Positions 51,237 through 60,616 are shown, counted from the first letter of the stretch. The stretch: 63,418 nucleotides of DNA from an uncultured Bacilli bacterium (GCA_934162265.1 CAKPHZ010000004.1:1-63418), one strand, 5' to 3'. Notes: a model not told the origin generated them from the letters alone. Numbers and translations are program-made.

Positions 51237-51503
51237 ATGAGTTGTTCTAGTTGTAAATTTTTAAAAGAAAACAACAAAAGGGAAGGTTGTGTATCTGGAG
51301 CATGTTATTTTTGTTCTAAAAATAATTGTTATGTGAATGGAGCAAATAATAAATGTAATCATTTTCAAAAGTCTTATCGTAGTAGTTATATTTGTGATAA
51401 AATTTTTGAGGATGGAGAAATTTACTATGACAATAGTAAAGGGAATGGTTTTTACTTGTTTATTCTAATAATTATGCTTCTGATGTGTATATTATTTAAT
51501 TGA
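51237..51503 (+). CDS. Cys-rich small protein with C-terminal membrane anchor
   Basis: The 88-residue protein starts with a Cys-rich part: CSSCKFLK, GCVSGACYFCSKNNCYVNG and NKCNHF, likely a zinc or redox-sensitive fold. It ends in a single hydrophobic helix (LFILIIMLLMCILF). Cys spacing (C-x2-C, C-x4-C-x2-C-x4-C) suggests metal binding. I know no named family. GAGGGGAGG precedes the ATG. It is the first gene after the MerR-type operator, so it is probably induced by the signal sensed by the next gene. Confidence 0.7.
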   Translation: MSCSSCKFLKENNKREGCVSGACYFCSKNNCYVNGANNKCNHFQKSYRSSYICDKIFEDGEIYYDNSKGNGFYLFILIIMLLMCILFN

Positions 51504-51528
51504 TGGTAGGAGGTATGTAATAGATGTT

Positions 51529-51954
51529 ATGTATAAAATAGGCGAACTTTCAAAAATAGTTGATATCTCTATTAAAACTTTGAGATATTACGATGAGATT
51601 GGAATACTACCTCCAGCTCATATTGATCAATTTACTGGATATCGCTACTATGATGATGAAAGTATACTTAATATTGAAATGATTAAATCATTGAAATCTG
51701 TTAATTTTACTTTACAAGAAATTAAAGAATATATGATAAATAAAGATGATAAATTATTTTTGAATAAGCAAGAAGAGATTAAAAATGAAATTCGTTTTTT
51801 AGAAGAAAGATATAGAAAATTATCGATTATGATAAAGAAAGAACAAAATGAAAAAGTAAAAGTGAGAAGTCTTTTACCAAAAGAGTTAGATACAAATAAA
51901 GAAAGAAAGGAAAGAAGATATTATGAAAAGAGAAAATTTAGAGACTATTTATGA
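51529..51954 (+). CDS. MerR-family transcriptional regulator
   Basis: The 141-residue protein has the MerR winged HTH (YKIGELSKIVDISIKTLRYY, DEIGILPPAHID, GYRYYDDE) and a dimerisation coiled coil (about 75-120) but no large effector domain, so it may bind metal or respond to its neighbours. It has no Cys in the usual metal loop. The ATG at 51529 is about 15 bases after GGAGG, so initiation may be weak or start at a non-ATG codon nearer. It should act on the operator at 51184-51214. It overlaps the next gene by 32 bases. Confidence 0.87.
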   Translation: MYKIGELSKIVDISIKTLRYYDEIGILPPAHIDQFTGYRYYDDESILNIEMIKSLKSVNFTLQEIKEYMINKDDKLFLNKQEEIKNEIRFLEERYRKLSIMIKKEQNEKVKVRSLLPKELDTNKERKERRYYEKRKFRDYL

Positions 51955-53470
51955 AGGGAAAAAAAATGTTATCATTGATGGAACCATGTCTGTTGGAAAA
52001 ACTGTAAATTTAGGTTTTTCATTTGTTGATAAAATGGTTGATGATGGAAATAATTTGTTAATTTTAGATTCTAGAAAAGAATACTTAAATAGATTTTATT
52101 CAAAGTTAAAAAAAGAAGGTTATGAAATATTAATTCTTAATTTTGATGATTTTTCTAAGAGTGAAGGTTGGAATTTATTTGATTATCCTTATGAATTATA
52201 TAAATATAAAGATATTGATAGAGCAACTCTATGTTTGGAAAAAATTGCTAAGGAAATATTTTTTGAAAATAATAATGAAGATTCTTTTTGGATAAATTCT
52301 GCTAGAGACTTTTTTGTAGGATGCTGTTTAGCGTTATTTGAAGATGGAAAAAAGGAAGAAATTAACCTTAATAGTATTATTTCATTTTTAAATGAAGATA
52401 ATTCAAATTACATAGAAGAATATTTTAGAACAAAAGATAAAACAAATATAGCCTATACTTGTGTTTCGGGAACTGTATTTTCACCAATAGAAACTAGGGG
52501 AGGAATTATCTCAACTGCAAAGCAAAGATTAACGCCTATTACAAGTAAAAGAGGATTAATGCAATTACTTAGTCAAACAACTTTTTCTTTTAAAGAAATA
52601 AATAAGAAAAAATTGGCATTTTTTCTTATCAACTCTGAAGAAGAATCTATATTAAGCTCATTGGTTTCTATTTTTATACAAGAAATTTTTATGATGCTTT
52701 CTAAAAATAAACAAGAAAGAGAATTTGATGTTGTTTTAGATAATTTTGATACAATTGATAATATTAGTAATTTAAAAGGAATTCTTAGTTCTTGCATTTC
52801 AAAAAATATTAAATTTTATTTAATGACAAGAGATAGAGAATTATTAGAAAATAAATACTCTTCTTATATTAATCAATTAACTAATAGTATTTCTATTCAT
52901 TCTAAAGAAATTATAATTAATGTAGATGATGATTATACTAAAATAGATAATATTATTCCTCAAGAATATATTCAAGAAGAAAATGATATTTTGTATCCTA
53001 CTAGATATACAAACGAAATTAAAGTATTTAATTTAAAAAGATTTATGCTTTTGAATTTTCAAAGTGATAATGAAAAATATAAAAATTATACTCTTGAAGA
53101 AGTTAATTATGAAAAATATAAAGAAGTAAATGGTGAAAATAAATCTTTAAGTCCTCAAGGAATTGCTGTTAAGGAAGGAAGAGCAAAATTTTATATTGTT
53201 AAAAATGAAAATAAAATTGTTGATTCTTTTGTTATATTTTTAGATAGTAATAATTGGATTACTTTAGACTTGAAAAAATTTATCGATGTTATTTATACTA
53301 GTTTTATTTTCAATACTTTAAGCAACTTTGGTTATGAATTTGTTTCTTGTTTCTTACCAAATGATAATGAAAATCTTTTAAACACGATTAAAGATAATTT
53401 TGATGTGATTAAAACTGAAAATTGTAAACAAGGAATGTTTAACTATAAAAAAGTTACTATTGAAGTTTAA
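51923..53470 (+). CDS. VirD4/TraG-like P-loop ATPase, soluble and degenerate
   Basis: The 515-residue protein matches the ATPase core of type IV coupling proteins. It has Walker A GTMSVGKTV (Gly20-Thr27), the LLILDSRKEYLNRFYSKLKK segment, WNLFDYPYELY, and DSFWINSARDFFVGCCLALF, which are landmarks of VirD4/TraG proteins. The Walker B region FDVVLDNFDTID (about residues 267-278) has Asn where coupling proteins usually have Glu; it is followed by SKNIKFYLMTRDRELLENKY. No N-terminal membrane helices are present. No relaxase or other conjugation gene is nearby, so it looks domesticated. It overlaps the MerR gene. Confidence 0.75.
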   Translation: MKRENLETIYEGKKNVIIDGTMSVGKTVNLGFSFVDKMVDDGNNLLILDSRKEYLNRFYSKLKKEGYEILILNFDDFSKSEGWNLFDYPYELYKYKDIDRATLCLEKIAKEIFFENNNEDSFWINSARDFFVGCCLALFEDGKKEEINLNSIISFLNEDNSNYIEEYFRTKDKTNIAYTCVSGTVFSPIETRGGIISTAKQRLTPITSKRGLMQLLSQTTFSFKEINKKKLAFFLINSEEESILSSLVSIFIQEIFMMLSKNKQEREFDVVLDNFDTIDNISNLKGILSSCISKNIKFYLMTRDRELLENKYSSYINQLTNSISIHSKEIIINVDDDYTKIDNIIPQEYIQEENDILYPTRYTNEIKVFNLKRFMLLNFQSDNEKYKNYTLEEVNYEKYKEVNGENKSLSPQGIAVKEGRAKFYIVKNENKIVDSFVIFLDSNNWITLDLKKFIDVIYTSFIFNTLSNFGYEFVSCFLPNDNENLLNTIKDNFDVIKTENCKQGMFNYKKVTIEV

Positions 53471-53472
53471 AA

Positions 53473-53507
53473 AATAAGAGTAATTTCAACCTGAAATTAC
53501 TCTTATT
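53473..53507. terminator. bidirectional terminator between VirD4-like gene and dnaE
   Basis: A perfect 16-bp stem, AATAAGAGTAATTTCA / TGAAATTACTCTTATT with a 3-base loop, contains the dnaE stop codon. T-tracts are weak but the stem is very stable. Confidence 0.85.
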
Positions 53508-56475
53508 TACTTTCTAATAAATTTAAGCTATTTACAATAATTTGGTACTGATCAAATCTTTTTTCGACACGGCCTAAAATACGAATGATATCTTTTTTCT
53601 TAATATTATTATATTGTTTATAAGTTTTAGGAAACAGTGTTAGAGAGATTTGTCCATATTCATCGGATGCTGTTACAAAGGACATAATATCATTATTTTT
53701 GGTGGTTACTTCTTTGATATTATCGATTGATAATACCATAGAGATAGTTCTATCGAAGTATTTTTCAATAGATAATGTATCAATGTCAGAGTCTTTTTTA
53801 TAAATATTTGTAGGGTGATTGCTAAGATAAAAACCAAATGTATCTAATTGATTTTCTATTTTTTCTTCTTTTGTATATTCTTCATATTGTTTTAAACTAA
53901 GAGGAGGTAAGTCAATCATTCCTGCATTTTTAGAGATAAGAATATAATTAAAAATTTCTTCCAGATTATTGATTAGTGTTTTTTCATTGGTACCAAAAGA
54001 ATTAAAGCAGCCAGACTTGATTAAAGAAATAATTGCTTTTTTGTTTAGACTACCTGGTTTATTTTCAGTTAAAGGAGAAGGATTTTTTGAAGAAGGAGAA
54101 TAATTTCTTTCTAAGAAGTTAATAAAAGAAGTGTATGGAGCTAGTTTTCTTTCTTCAATGATTTGCTTAGAAATTGTTGTACCTACATTTTTAATGATTG
54201 ATAGGGGACAAATTATTTTTTTGTCTTGTACTTGGTAATTTGTTGTACTTTCGTTAATATCAGGAGGTAAGATTTCGATTTTATTCTGTCTTATTTCTGA
54301 TAAGTAAAGTTTGGTTTTGTAATCATTACCAATGACATTATTTAAAATGGCTGTTTCAAAATATCGAAAGAAGTATGTTTTTAAAAATGCCATCTTGTAA
54401 GCAACAGTAGCGTAGCCAACGGAATGGGATTTATTGAATCCATAATTTGCAAATTTTAAAATTAAGTTATAGATTTGTTCTGCTTGCATTTTGGTATGTC
54501 CATTAGAAAGAGATTTTTCTAAAAATTTTGGTTTTTCTTCTAAAAGGATTTGTTCTTTCTTTTTAGAGATTGCTCTTCTTAAAATATCAGCTTCTCCTAG
54601 AGTATATCCTGCATAAGTTCTAGCGATTTCTAAGATTTGTTCTTGATAGATAATAATGCCGTAAGTTGGTTTTAAGATTTTTTCTAAGCATTTATCTGGG
54701 TAAGTTACTATTTCTAATCCTTCTTTTCTTCTTATATAGTTATCAATAAACTCCATAGCACCTGGTCTGTAAAGAGCGATAGCAGCCACTAAATCATCAA
54801 AGCTAGCAACTTTTAATTTTTCTAAGAAACGTTTCATTCCTGGTGACTCAAATTGGAAGATTCCATCTGTTTTTACTTTTGAAAATACTTCTAGTGTTTT
54901 TTGGTCATCTAAAGGGATATTTTGAAAGGTAATGTTTATTTTTTCTTGTTTTCTAATATTTGTTAAGACTTCTTGAATTAAAGTTAAGTTGGATATTCCT
55001 AAGAAATCCATTTTTAAGAGACCTAATGGTTCTAGGTAATTCATTGAGTATGCAGTTGTGTAAATTCCTCTATTATTTTTGTAAAGAGGGATGGTTTCAT
55101 CAATTGGGATACGGCTGATGACTATTCCTGATGCATGAATTCCAATGTTTCTTGGTAAGCCTTCTAGATGGATGGCAATGTTAAATAGTTTTTGATAAGA
55201 AGAATTTTCTGCTAATAAGCGTTTTAATTTGACATTATTTGACATTATTTCTTGTAAAGTTTCTTTGGGAGAAAATAATTTTGTTAGGTTATCCACTTCT
55301 GGTATAGGTATATTTAATGTTCTTGCTACATCTCTTACTACTTGTTTTGCTGCTAGGGTATCAAAGGTAATAATACCGGCTACTTTTTTTTCTCCATATT
55401 TATTTATGCAATAGTTGATAACATCTTGACGTTTTTCACTGTCAAAATCAATATCAATATCGGGCATTGTTATCCTTTCAGGATTTAGAAAGCGTTCAAA
55501 TAATAAATCATATTTTATGGGGTCTATATCAATAATTCCTAGGGTATAACTAACGAGACTACCAGCAGCAGATCCTCTTCCTGGACCTACTAGAATATTA
55601 TTTTTTTTGGCATATTTGACATAATCCCAGACGATTAAAAAGTAATTACAAAAGTTCATTTTATTAATAATATTTAATTCTTTTTCTAAACGGGTAATAT
55701 AAATTTCTGGTATATTGTTATTCAGTCTTCTTTTTAATCCTTTTTGACATAAGTATTTTAGATAATCATAAGCATTTATTTTTTCATCATAAACAGGTAA
55801 TAAATTATTGGTATAGCCAATTTCTACGTTGCATAAGTCTGCTATTTCTTTTGTTATATTTATATCTATTGTAGTAGTATGTTCTAATAATTCTTGTTCA
55901 TTCATTAAATAATGACCATTATTTTCATTTAAGTGATATTCTCCTATTACTTTTTGTTCTTTTATCATTATTAAATAGTCTAAGTATTTATGGTCTTCTT
56001 TTTCTAGATAAGAAACATTATTTATAAATACTTTGTCTTCTTTTATTTTATCTTGTTCTTCTTTTGTAGAATATCCAATATAATGATATTTATATATATT
56101 ATAGATTTCTTCATTAAAGAAAGAATAGGGGATAACTAAAATTAAGTCATTTTTATAGAGAGTTAGATCTTCTAATGTAATATTTCTTTCTGATACAATT
56201 GTGGATAATTTTATTAGATTTTTGTAACCTTGATTATTCATAGCATATAATAAAATATTTTTATCTTCTACTTCTAACTCTAGTCCTATTACTGGTTTGA
56301 TATTGTTTTTTTTACATTCTTGATAAAACGCTGGTACTCCGAACATATTGTTGTGATCTGTAATAGCAAGAGATTGATATCCTAATGATTTTGCTTTTTG
56401 AATAAGAGCAGGGATGCGAATTAAACTGCTTAATAGAGTGTAACTTGTTTTTAATTGAAGGGGTATGTAAATCAT
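53503..56475 (-). CDS. dnaE: DNA polymerase III alpha subunit DnaE
   Basis: The 990-residue replicative/lesion-bypass polymerase contains an N-terminal PHP domain (ITDHNNMFGVPAFYQECKKN), the catalytic region GPGRGSAAGSLVSYTLGI and PDIDIDFDSEKRQDV (metal-binding Asp), and ALYRPGAMEFIDNYIRRKEG. A C-terminal OB fold follows (about 890-985). The first PHP motif, where family members have H-x-H, reads QLKTSYTLL, so the PHP active site is degenerate. It is shorter than B. subtilis DnaE (about 1115 aa). GGAGATGACAAA precedes the ATG. TATAAT is at 56521-56526. Confidence 0.95.
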   Translation of the reverse strand: MIYIPLQLKTSYTLLSSLIRIPALIQKAKSLGYQSLAITDHNNMFGVPAFYQECKKNNIKPVIGLELEVEDKNILLYAMNNQGYKNLIKLSTIVSERNITLEDLTLYKNDLILVIPYSFFNEEIYNIYKYHYIGYSTKEEQDKIKEDKVFINNVSYLEKEDHKYLDYLIMIKEQKVIGEYHLNENNGHYLMNEQELLEHTTTIDINITKEIADLCNVEIGYTNNLLPVYDEKINAYDYLKYLCQKGLKRRLNNNIPEIYITRLEKELNIINKMNFCNYFLIVWDYVKYAKKNNILVGPGRGSAAGSLVSYTLGIIDIDPIKYDLLFERFLNPERITMPDIDIDFDSEKRQDVINYCINKYGEKKVAGIITFDTLAAKQVVRDVARTLNIPIPEVDNLTKLFSPKETLQEIMSNNVKLKRLLAENSSYQKLFNIAIHLEGLPRNIGIHASGIVISRIPIDETIPLYKNNRGIYTTAYSMNYLEPLGLLKMDFLGISNLTLIQEVLTNIRKQEKINITFQNIPLDDQKTLEVFSKVKTDGIFQFESPGMKRFLEKLKVASFDDLVAAIALYRPGAMEFIDNYIRRKEGLEIVTYPDKCLEKILKPTYGIIIYQEQILEIARTYAGYTLGEADILRRAISKKKEQILLEEKPKFLEKSLSNGHTKMQAEQIYNLILKFANYGFNKSHSVGYATVAYKMAFLKTYFFRYFETAILNNVIGNDYKTKLYLSEIRQNKIEILPPDINESTTNYQVQDKKIICPLSIIKNVGTTISKQIIEERKLAPYTSFINFLERNYSPSSKNPSPLTENKPGSLNKKAIISLIKSGCFNSFGTNEKTLINNLEEIFNYILISKNAGMIDLPPLSLKQYEEYTKEEKIENQLDTFGFYLSNHPTNIYKKDSDIDTLSIEKYFDRTISMVLSIDNIKEVTTKNNDIMSFVTASDEYGQISLTLFPKTYKQYNNIKKKDIIRILGRVEKRFDQYQIIVNSLNLLESK

Positions 56476-56941
56476 TTTGTCATCTCCTTAAAATACTTAT
56501 CTAGAACTTCTCTTTTTATTATTATATCATAAAAAAAGAATCTTACTTTATTTTGTTAAAGATCGATGGTATAAAATATTTTGTAGTAGATATAAAAATA
56601 CTATATTTAAGTAAATTAACAAACTTCTCTGTAATTAATGAATGTAATACTAAAAATCAATGCAAATAAAATAATATTTCCTACTGATATAAAAACTAAT
56701 AAATATTTAAATAAATTTTATAATACTGAAATGGATATATTTGACTACACGCAAAAAGAAGAAATTAATTCTATTTAACTAATTTCTATAAAAATTAAAA
56801 ATTTAACTTTTTGCCACAAAACTCTTTACACTAACACACAATTTATAAGAATAATTAATAACTTTAGATACTACTATCAATTTACCATATATTATATTTA
56901 TGTTCATATATGTTCATATTTTTATTTAGTATTATTAATTT
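56476..56941. other. dnaE upstream and intergenic region
   Basis: Holds the dnaE -10 and AATACTT-containing leader, then about 390 bases without a supported gene. A 46-codon plus-strand frame (ATG at 56638) has no SD and unremarkable composition; it could be a remnant. Confidence 0.55.
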
Positions 56942-57865
56942 TTAATAAAATATTGTAACAGTGTGGTGAGTATTGCTTTTTTTATTTTTCTTTCCCATCC
57001 ACCAAATTAAATTATCTAATTCTACAGAATTAACAATTATTCCCTTTTGTTCTAAAGCTTCTTTAATAATTTCAATAACATATAACATATTTGCTCTTAT
57101 TTCAATTTCCATTTCACTATCATGTGATATTTCTTTTTCATTATCAACCATTTCAGAAAGTTCCTCATTATATATTAAAATATTATAATCCCTAAATATT
57201 CTTGGAATAGCATAATCTGCACATCCACTTAAATTATTAACATTACCTAAGTTATTATTAATAGTTTTAGATAAATAAAATAAGTCATTTGTTAGCAATG
57301 TAGCACGTTTATTGAAGTGAATAGTTCTATTTTTATATGTTGATTTATCGTCAAAACTATTAAAATTATCAGTTATATATTTTAATAATTCTCTATCACT
57401 TTTAATCGAAAATAAATCATCATAAAATTTTTCATTATCATATATGTAGTTTACTACCTCTTTAAAATTATTATATCTTTCTTCAAAAAGGGGAATTTTC
57501 CCTTCAATACTATTAAATATTTTTATAAATTTTTCTTTGCTTATACTATGTAAATAATCAATATTTAAAAAGTCTTCGTTAATTTCTACTTCTCTAATTA
57601 CAGAATAAAATAATGCATTTGAACCATTCATTATTTCATTATTATATTCAATTTTCCATTTAGGTTTTTTCCAAAAACAGAAGTTCATAGATTCGATTAT
57701 AAAAGCAAGCAATATCCATTCTTTTTCTGATAAATCTAGATTTAATTCATTGGACCAATGATTATAATTCGTATCTCCTAAGTCATTTATGAATCCTTCT
57801 ATTTCATTTTGATTTATGGATACATATTTACTATTATTAACAACATATTTAAATTCTTCTCTCAT
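56942..57865 (-). CDS. queuosine salvage protein (DUF2419/Qng1-like)
   Basis: The 307-residue protein matches the DUF2419 queuosine salvage family. Landmarks are LAFIIESMNFCFWKKPKW (about 50-70), HFNKRATLLTNDLFYLS, LSGCADYAIPRIFRDYNIL with the conserved Asp, EIEIRANMLYVIEIIKE, and the C-terminal DNLIWWMGKKNK...HHTVTIFY. Eukaryotic members (QNG1) hydrolyse queuosine-5'-phosphate to free queuine for tRNA modification; bacterial homologues are rare. GAGGAGG precedes the ATG. It stands alone: no queuine transporter or Tgt gene is nearby in this window. Confidence 0.85.
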   Translation of the reverse strand: MREEFKYVVNNSKYVSINQNEIEGFINDLGDTNYNHWSNELNLDLSEKEWILLAFIIESMNFCFWKKPKWKIEYNNEIMNGSNALFYSVIREVEINEDFLNIDYLHSISKEKFIKIFNSIEGKIPLFEERYNNFKEVVNYIYDNEKFYDDLFSIKSDRELLKYITDNFNSFDDKSTYKNRTIHFNKRATLLTNDLFYLSKTINNNLGNVNNLSGCADYAIPRIFRDYNILIYNEELSEMVDNEKEISHDSEMEIEIRANMLYVIEIIKEALEQKGIIVNSVELDNLIWWMGKKNKKSNTHHTVTIFY

Positions 57866-57887
57866 ATATATATCCTCCTCGCATATT

Positions 57888-57911
57888 AACTACTTTTATA
57901 AGTAAAAATAG
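57888..57911. other. hairpin in leader of Qng1-like gene
   Basis: ACTACTTTTA / TAAAAATAGT pairs over 10 bases with one wobble, just upstream of the SD of the queuosine salvage gene. It may be an operator or RNA switch; it does not look like a preQ1 riboswitch. Confidence 0.4.
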
Positions 57912-58008
57912 TAAAAACTTAGACTATTTATTAAATCCATGTGTTATTATATTTCTATTTAAATTTCTTTATCAAAATTTGGGATACACCCACTATTTGA
58001 TAAAAAAC

Positions 58009-58287
58009 CTATATTCTCCACATTAGGAATGCAATTAAAACAACGCCAAGGGCTATGATTAATGCTAGGGTAAAGATTGGAGCGAATCCATCACTTTTTA
58101 CACCGATATCTGATGTAAATGTTCCTTTGGCTTTTGCTCCTTTTTTCATATATTTGTTATTACTTTCTGGTCTTTGTAATTTATAGTTTGGTTTTAAGTT
58201 TACTTTTTCGTCTGTATCTGATGTGATAATCATTTCTGATTTTCTTCCTTTTTCATCAACAAAATCTTGCACAACACTATTTTTCAT
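58009..58287 (-). CDS. small tail-anchored membrane protein
   Basis: The 92-residue protein is mostly polar and basic with one C-terminal hydrophobic segment (PIFTLALIIALGVVLIAFLM) ending in MWRI. I start at the ATG at 58285-58287 because GTGAGGAAAAAAGA precedes it; an ATG ten codons upstream overlaps dnaI. It lies 10 bases after the dnaI stop codon and shares its transcript, so it might attach replication proteins to the membrane. That is inference from context; no family is recognised. Confidence 0.7.
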   Translation of the reverse strand: MKNSVVQDFVDEKGRKSEMIITSDTDEKVNLKPNYKLQRPESNNKYMKKGAKAKGTFTSDIGVKSDGFAPIFTLALIIALGVVLIAFLMWRI

Positions 58288-58297
58288 TCTTTTTTCC

Positions 58298-59221
58298 TCA
58301 CTTTCGTTTATTTTCACTGACTAAAGTCATTTCTGTTGTCAGTTGTTTTATTCTTTCGATAATTCTTTTGGCTTTTACTCGGTCGATTCCTTTGGTTGTT
58401 GTTCCAAAGTGTTCTTCTAAATCTTTAATGGTTAGGTTGGAAGTAAAAAAAGTGGTTAATCCTTCTTGGCTTCTATGTTGAAGAATATTTCCTAATACTT
58501 CATCTCGACTCCATTCAGTCATTGTTTCTGCTCCAATATCATCGATTAATAGAACTTCAACATTTTTTAGTAATTTAAATTTTTCATTGTAAGCTTCTGA
58601 ATTACCAAAAGATTCTTTTAGGCTTCTTAGTAATTCTGGATAATAAATAATTGCGACTTTATGATTCTTTTTGGCTAGTTCATTTAAGGTTGCCGAGATA
58701 AGATAAGTCTTTCCACATCCAAAATTACCATTTAGGTATAATCCTTTCATTCCTGTTTTGGGGTGATAAGTATCAAGAAAATTTTTCAACCATTTGATAA
58801 TTTCAAAGCGATTTGGATCATTAATATCTATATTTTTCATACTAGCTTCTTTAATTTCTTTAGGGATATCGAAAAGATAAATGTTTTCTTTATATTTGTT
58901 TCTTTTGTCTAATTCTTTTTTATATTTACAGGGAATATAATCAAATACTAAATTATTATTTAAAAGTTCTGGATAGTAAACATATCCTGGATAGGAGTTT
59001 TTACATTCTAAAATATTTTTACAATGTTTACAATTTTTTAATTCTTTTGCTGTTTCTTCTAAAGAGGTTGTATATTTCATTAGGTATGACTTTGGCAAGT
59101 CGAGTTTTTCTACAACTTTTTTGAAGGTAGTATTACTTTCTAGTGTTTTTTCATAATCTTCGTCTAGTTTTTGGAGATTTAGATTATATGTTTCATTTAA
59201 AACCTCTTTTATTCCTTTCAT
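58298..59221 (-). CDS. dnaI: primosomal protein DnaI (helicase loader)
   Basis: AAA+ ATPase that loads the replicative helicase onto DNA at oriC or restart sites. The 307-residue protein has an N-terminal helicase-binding domain with the zinc-type cysteines (CKHCKNILEC, PCKYKK). An AAA+ domain follows, with Walker A LYLNGNFGCGKTYLI, Walker B EVLLIDDIGAE and sensor residues in LTTFFTSNLTIKDLEEHF. The stop of dnaB and start of dnaI are separated by one base. The Bacillus-type loader supports a Bacilli affiliation. Confidence 0.93.
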   Translation of the reverse strand: MKGIKEVLNETYNLNLQKLDEDYEKTLESNTTFKKVVEKLDLPKSYLMKYTTSLEETAKELKNCKHCKNILECKNSYPGYVYYPELLNNNLVFDYIPCKYKKELDKRNKYKENIYLFDIPKEIKEASMKNIDINDPNRFEIIKWLKNFLDTYHPKTGMKGLYLNGNFGCGKTYLISATLNELAKKNHKVAIIYYPELLRSLKESFGNSEAYNEKFKLLKNVEVLLIDDIGAETMTEWSRDEVLGNILQHRSQEGLTTFFTSNLTIKDLEEHFGTTTKGIDRVKAKRIIERIKQLTTEMTLVSENKRK

Positions 59222-59222
59222 T

Positions 59223-60524
59223 TTATCGATACTCCTTTAGTAAATCTTGCATTTCTTTTTGTTCTTCTATGCTTGCTTCTTTTTTTTCTATATTTTTATT
59301 AAACCATTCTGGTACTTTTCCTTCTTTAGGGGTTCTTGTTTTTGTAGGACTTCCTTTTTTATATTTTTTATGTTCTTTTTCTGCTAAACGCATTGCGTCA
59401 TCAACAGTTTCTATTTTTTGTCGTTGCCATTGTCCAGCGATTGTTTCTGCTAATCCGCGGGTTAATTTATTATTATTTGTCTTTAGGATATAATCTATTA
59501 GTACATTGACAACTCCTGCTTTTAATCCATAATTGAAGATTAAATCTTCTGCTAATTTTAAGTCTCTTGAAGTTGGTTCTGCACCATTATTTTTACTTTT
59601 TAATAAATCGTAAGGGCTAACGGTTTCAAATGTATAAATCATTTTAGCTCTTTTAGAAGTATCACCGACTGGTTCTTTTAAGTATTCTGGTTGTGTATTA
59701 TAAACTACTGTTGGTAGTAATCCGTGATTATCGAATTGATAGTAATTGCGGCAAGTTTTTCTTAATTCTTCTTTATTTAGAGTTCCTCTTTCTGTGATAC
59801 AAATAGGGATAATATCTTGCATTTTTACGACGTCTAAATTATATAAGAAAGAGAGTTGTAAAATTAATTCTTGTGTATCTTTAGTAAAAATTTTATTTTT
59901 ATCTAGACCACTTGGTAAAGAATTGGCTAAGAATTCGAAATCAAAGTTAGTATTAATATTTAATTTTTGGACATTATTTTTCCTAATATCACTATTTACT
60001 ACTTCATAAGAGGTTAATGGTACAGTAGAAAATATTTCTGTAAATGATACAGTTATATCTTGATAATTGTTGGTTGATAATCTTGGTGCTTTGAAGTAAT
60101 CTAAAACTTTTTCATATTCTTTTTTTCCTACATTATTATATAAAACAACATTTAAGATTGGATGATTAAAAAAATCATTTGCTTTAATTGGAGAATATAA
60201 TTGATAAATATAATTTCCTGTTGTATCTTCTTTAAAATATGTTTTTAAAAGTCCGATTGCTTCTAGTTTAAGTCTTGCTTTTTCGATTTCTGATAGCGAT
60301 ATTTGCATATTTGTTACTAAGTGATGATGTGTGTATTCTGTGCTGATTAATTTTGATTTGTCTAAATCAGACCAAAATGTAAAATATAGCATAACCGCAA
60401 GAGGGCCTATGATTGGTTGATATAACATGGTTAGTATGAGTCTATCTTCTGCTGTAATTATGCTTTTGTTTACTACAATATAAGTATCTGCAGGAGATAT
60501 TCCTTTTAAATTTAATTCTTTCAT
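59223..60524 (-). CDS. dnaB: replication initiation protein DnaB (DnaD-domain)
   Basis: The 433-residue protein has an N-terminal winged-helix domain (ILTMLYQPIIGPLAVMLYFT) and a C-terminal DnaD-like domain (LIFNYGLKAGVVNVLIDYIL, AGQWQRQKIETVDDAMRLAE) joined by a middle part. This is the arrangement of the Bacillus DnaB helicase-loading and membrane-attachment protein, which is not the DnaB helicase of Escherichia coli. Its short, very basic tail (EHKKYKKGSPTKTRTPKEG) probably contacts DNA. It is cotranscribed with dnaI. Confidence 0.9.
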   Translation of the reverse strand: MKELNLKGISPADTYIVVNKSIITAEDRLILTMLYQPIIGPLAVMLYFTFWSDLDKSKLISTEYTHHHLVTNMQISLSEIEKARLKLEAIGLLKTYFKEDTTGNYIYQLYSPIKANDFFNHPILNVVLYNNVGKKEYEKVLDYFKAPRLSTNNYQDITVSFTEIFSTVPLTSYEVVNSDIRKNNVQKLNINTNFDFEFLANSLPSGLDKNKIFTKDTQELILQLSFLYNLDVVKMQDIIPICITERGTLNKEELRKTCRNYYQFDNHGLLPTVVYNTQPEYLKEPVGDTSKRAKMIYTFETVSPYDLLKSKNNGAEPTSRDLKLAEDLIFNYGLKAGVVNVLIDYILKTNNNKLTRGLAETIAGQWQRQKIETVDDAMRLAEKEHKKYKKGSPTKTRTPKEGKVPEWFNKNIEKKEASIEEQKEMQDLLKEYR

Positions 60525-60585
60525 ACAACCACTGTCCTCTTAGTTACATTTTATAATAAAAGTGGGGAAAAGTAAAGGTTTATCA

Positions 60586-60616
60586 AAATAGAAAAAAGAA
60601 CTTTTGGTGTTCTTTT
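60586..60616 (-). terminator. terminator of the 60658-62835 gene
   Basis: An 8-bp perfect stem AAAAGAAC / GTTCTTTT (60594-60616) is followed by T-rich sequence on the minus strand. Confidence 0.75.

Noticed and set aside
51923..53470. Part of an integrated conjugative element
   Set aside because: No relaxase, VirB4, integrase or att-like repeats around it, and its neighbours are housekeeping genes on both sides.
56638..56778. 46-codon plus-strand ORF in the dnaE upstream region
   Set aside because: No SD, promoter or recognisable domain; such frames are expected in AT-rich DNA.
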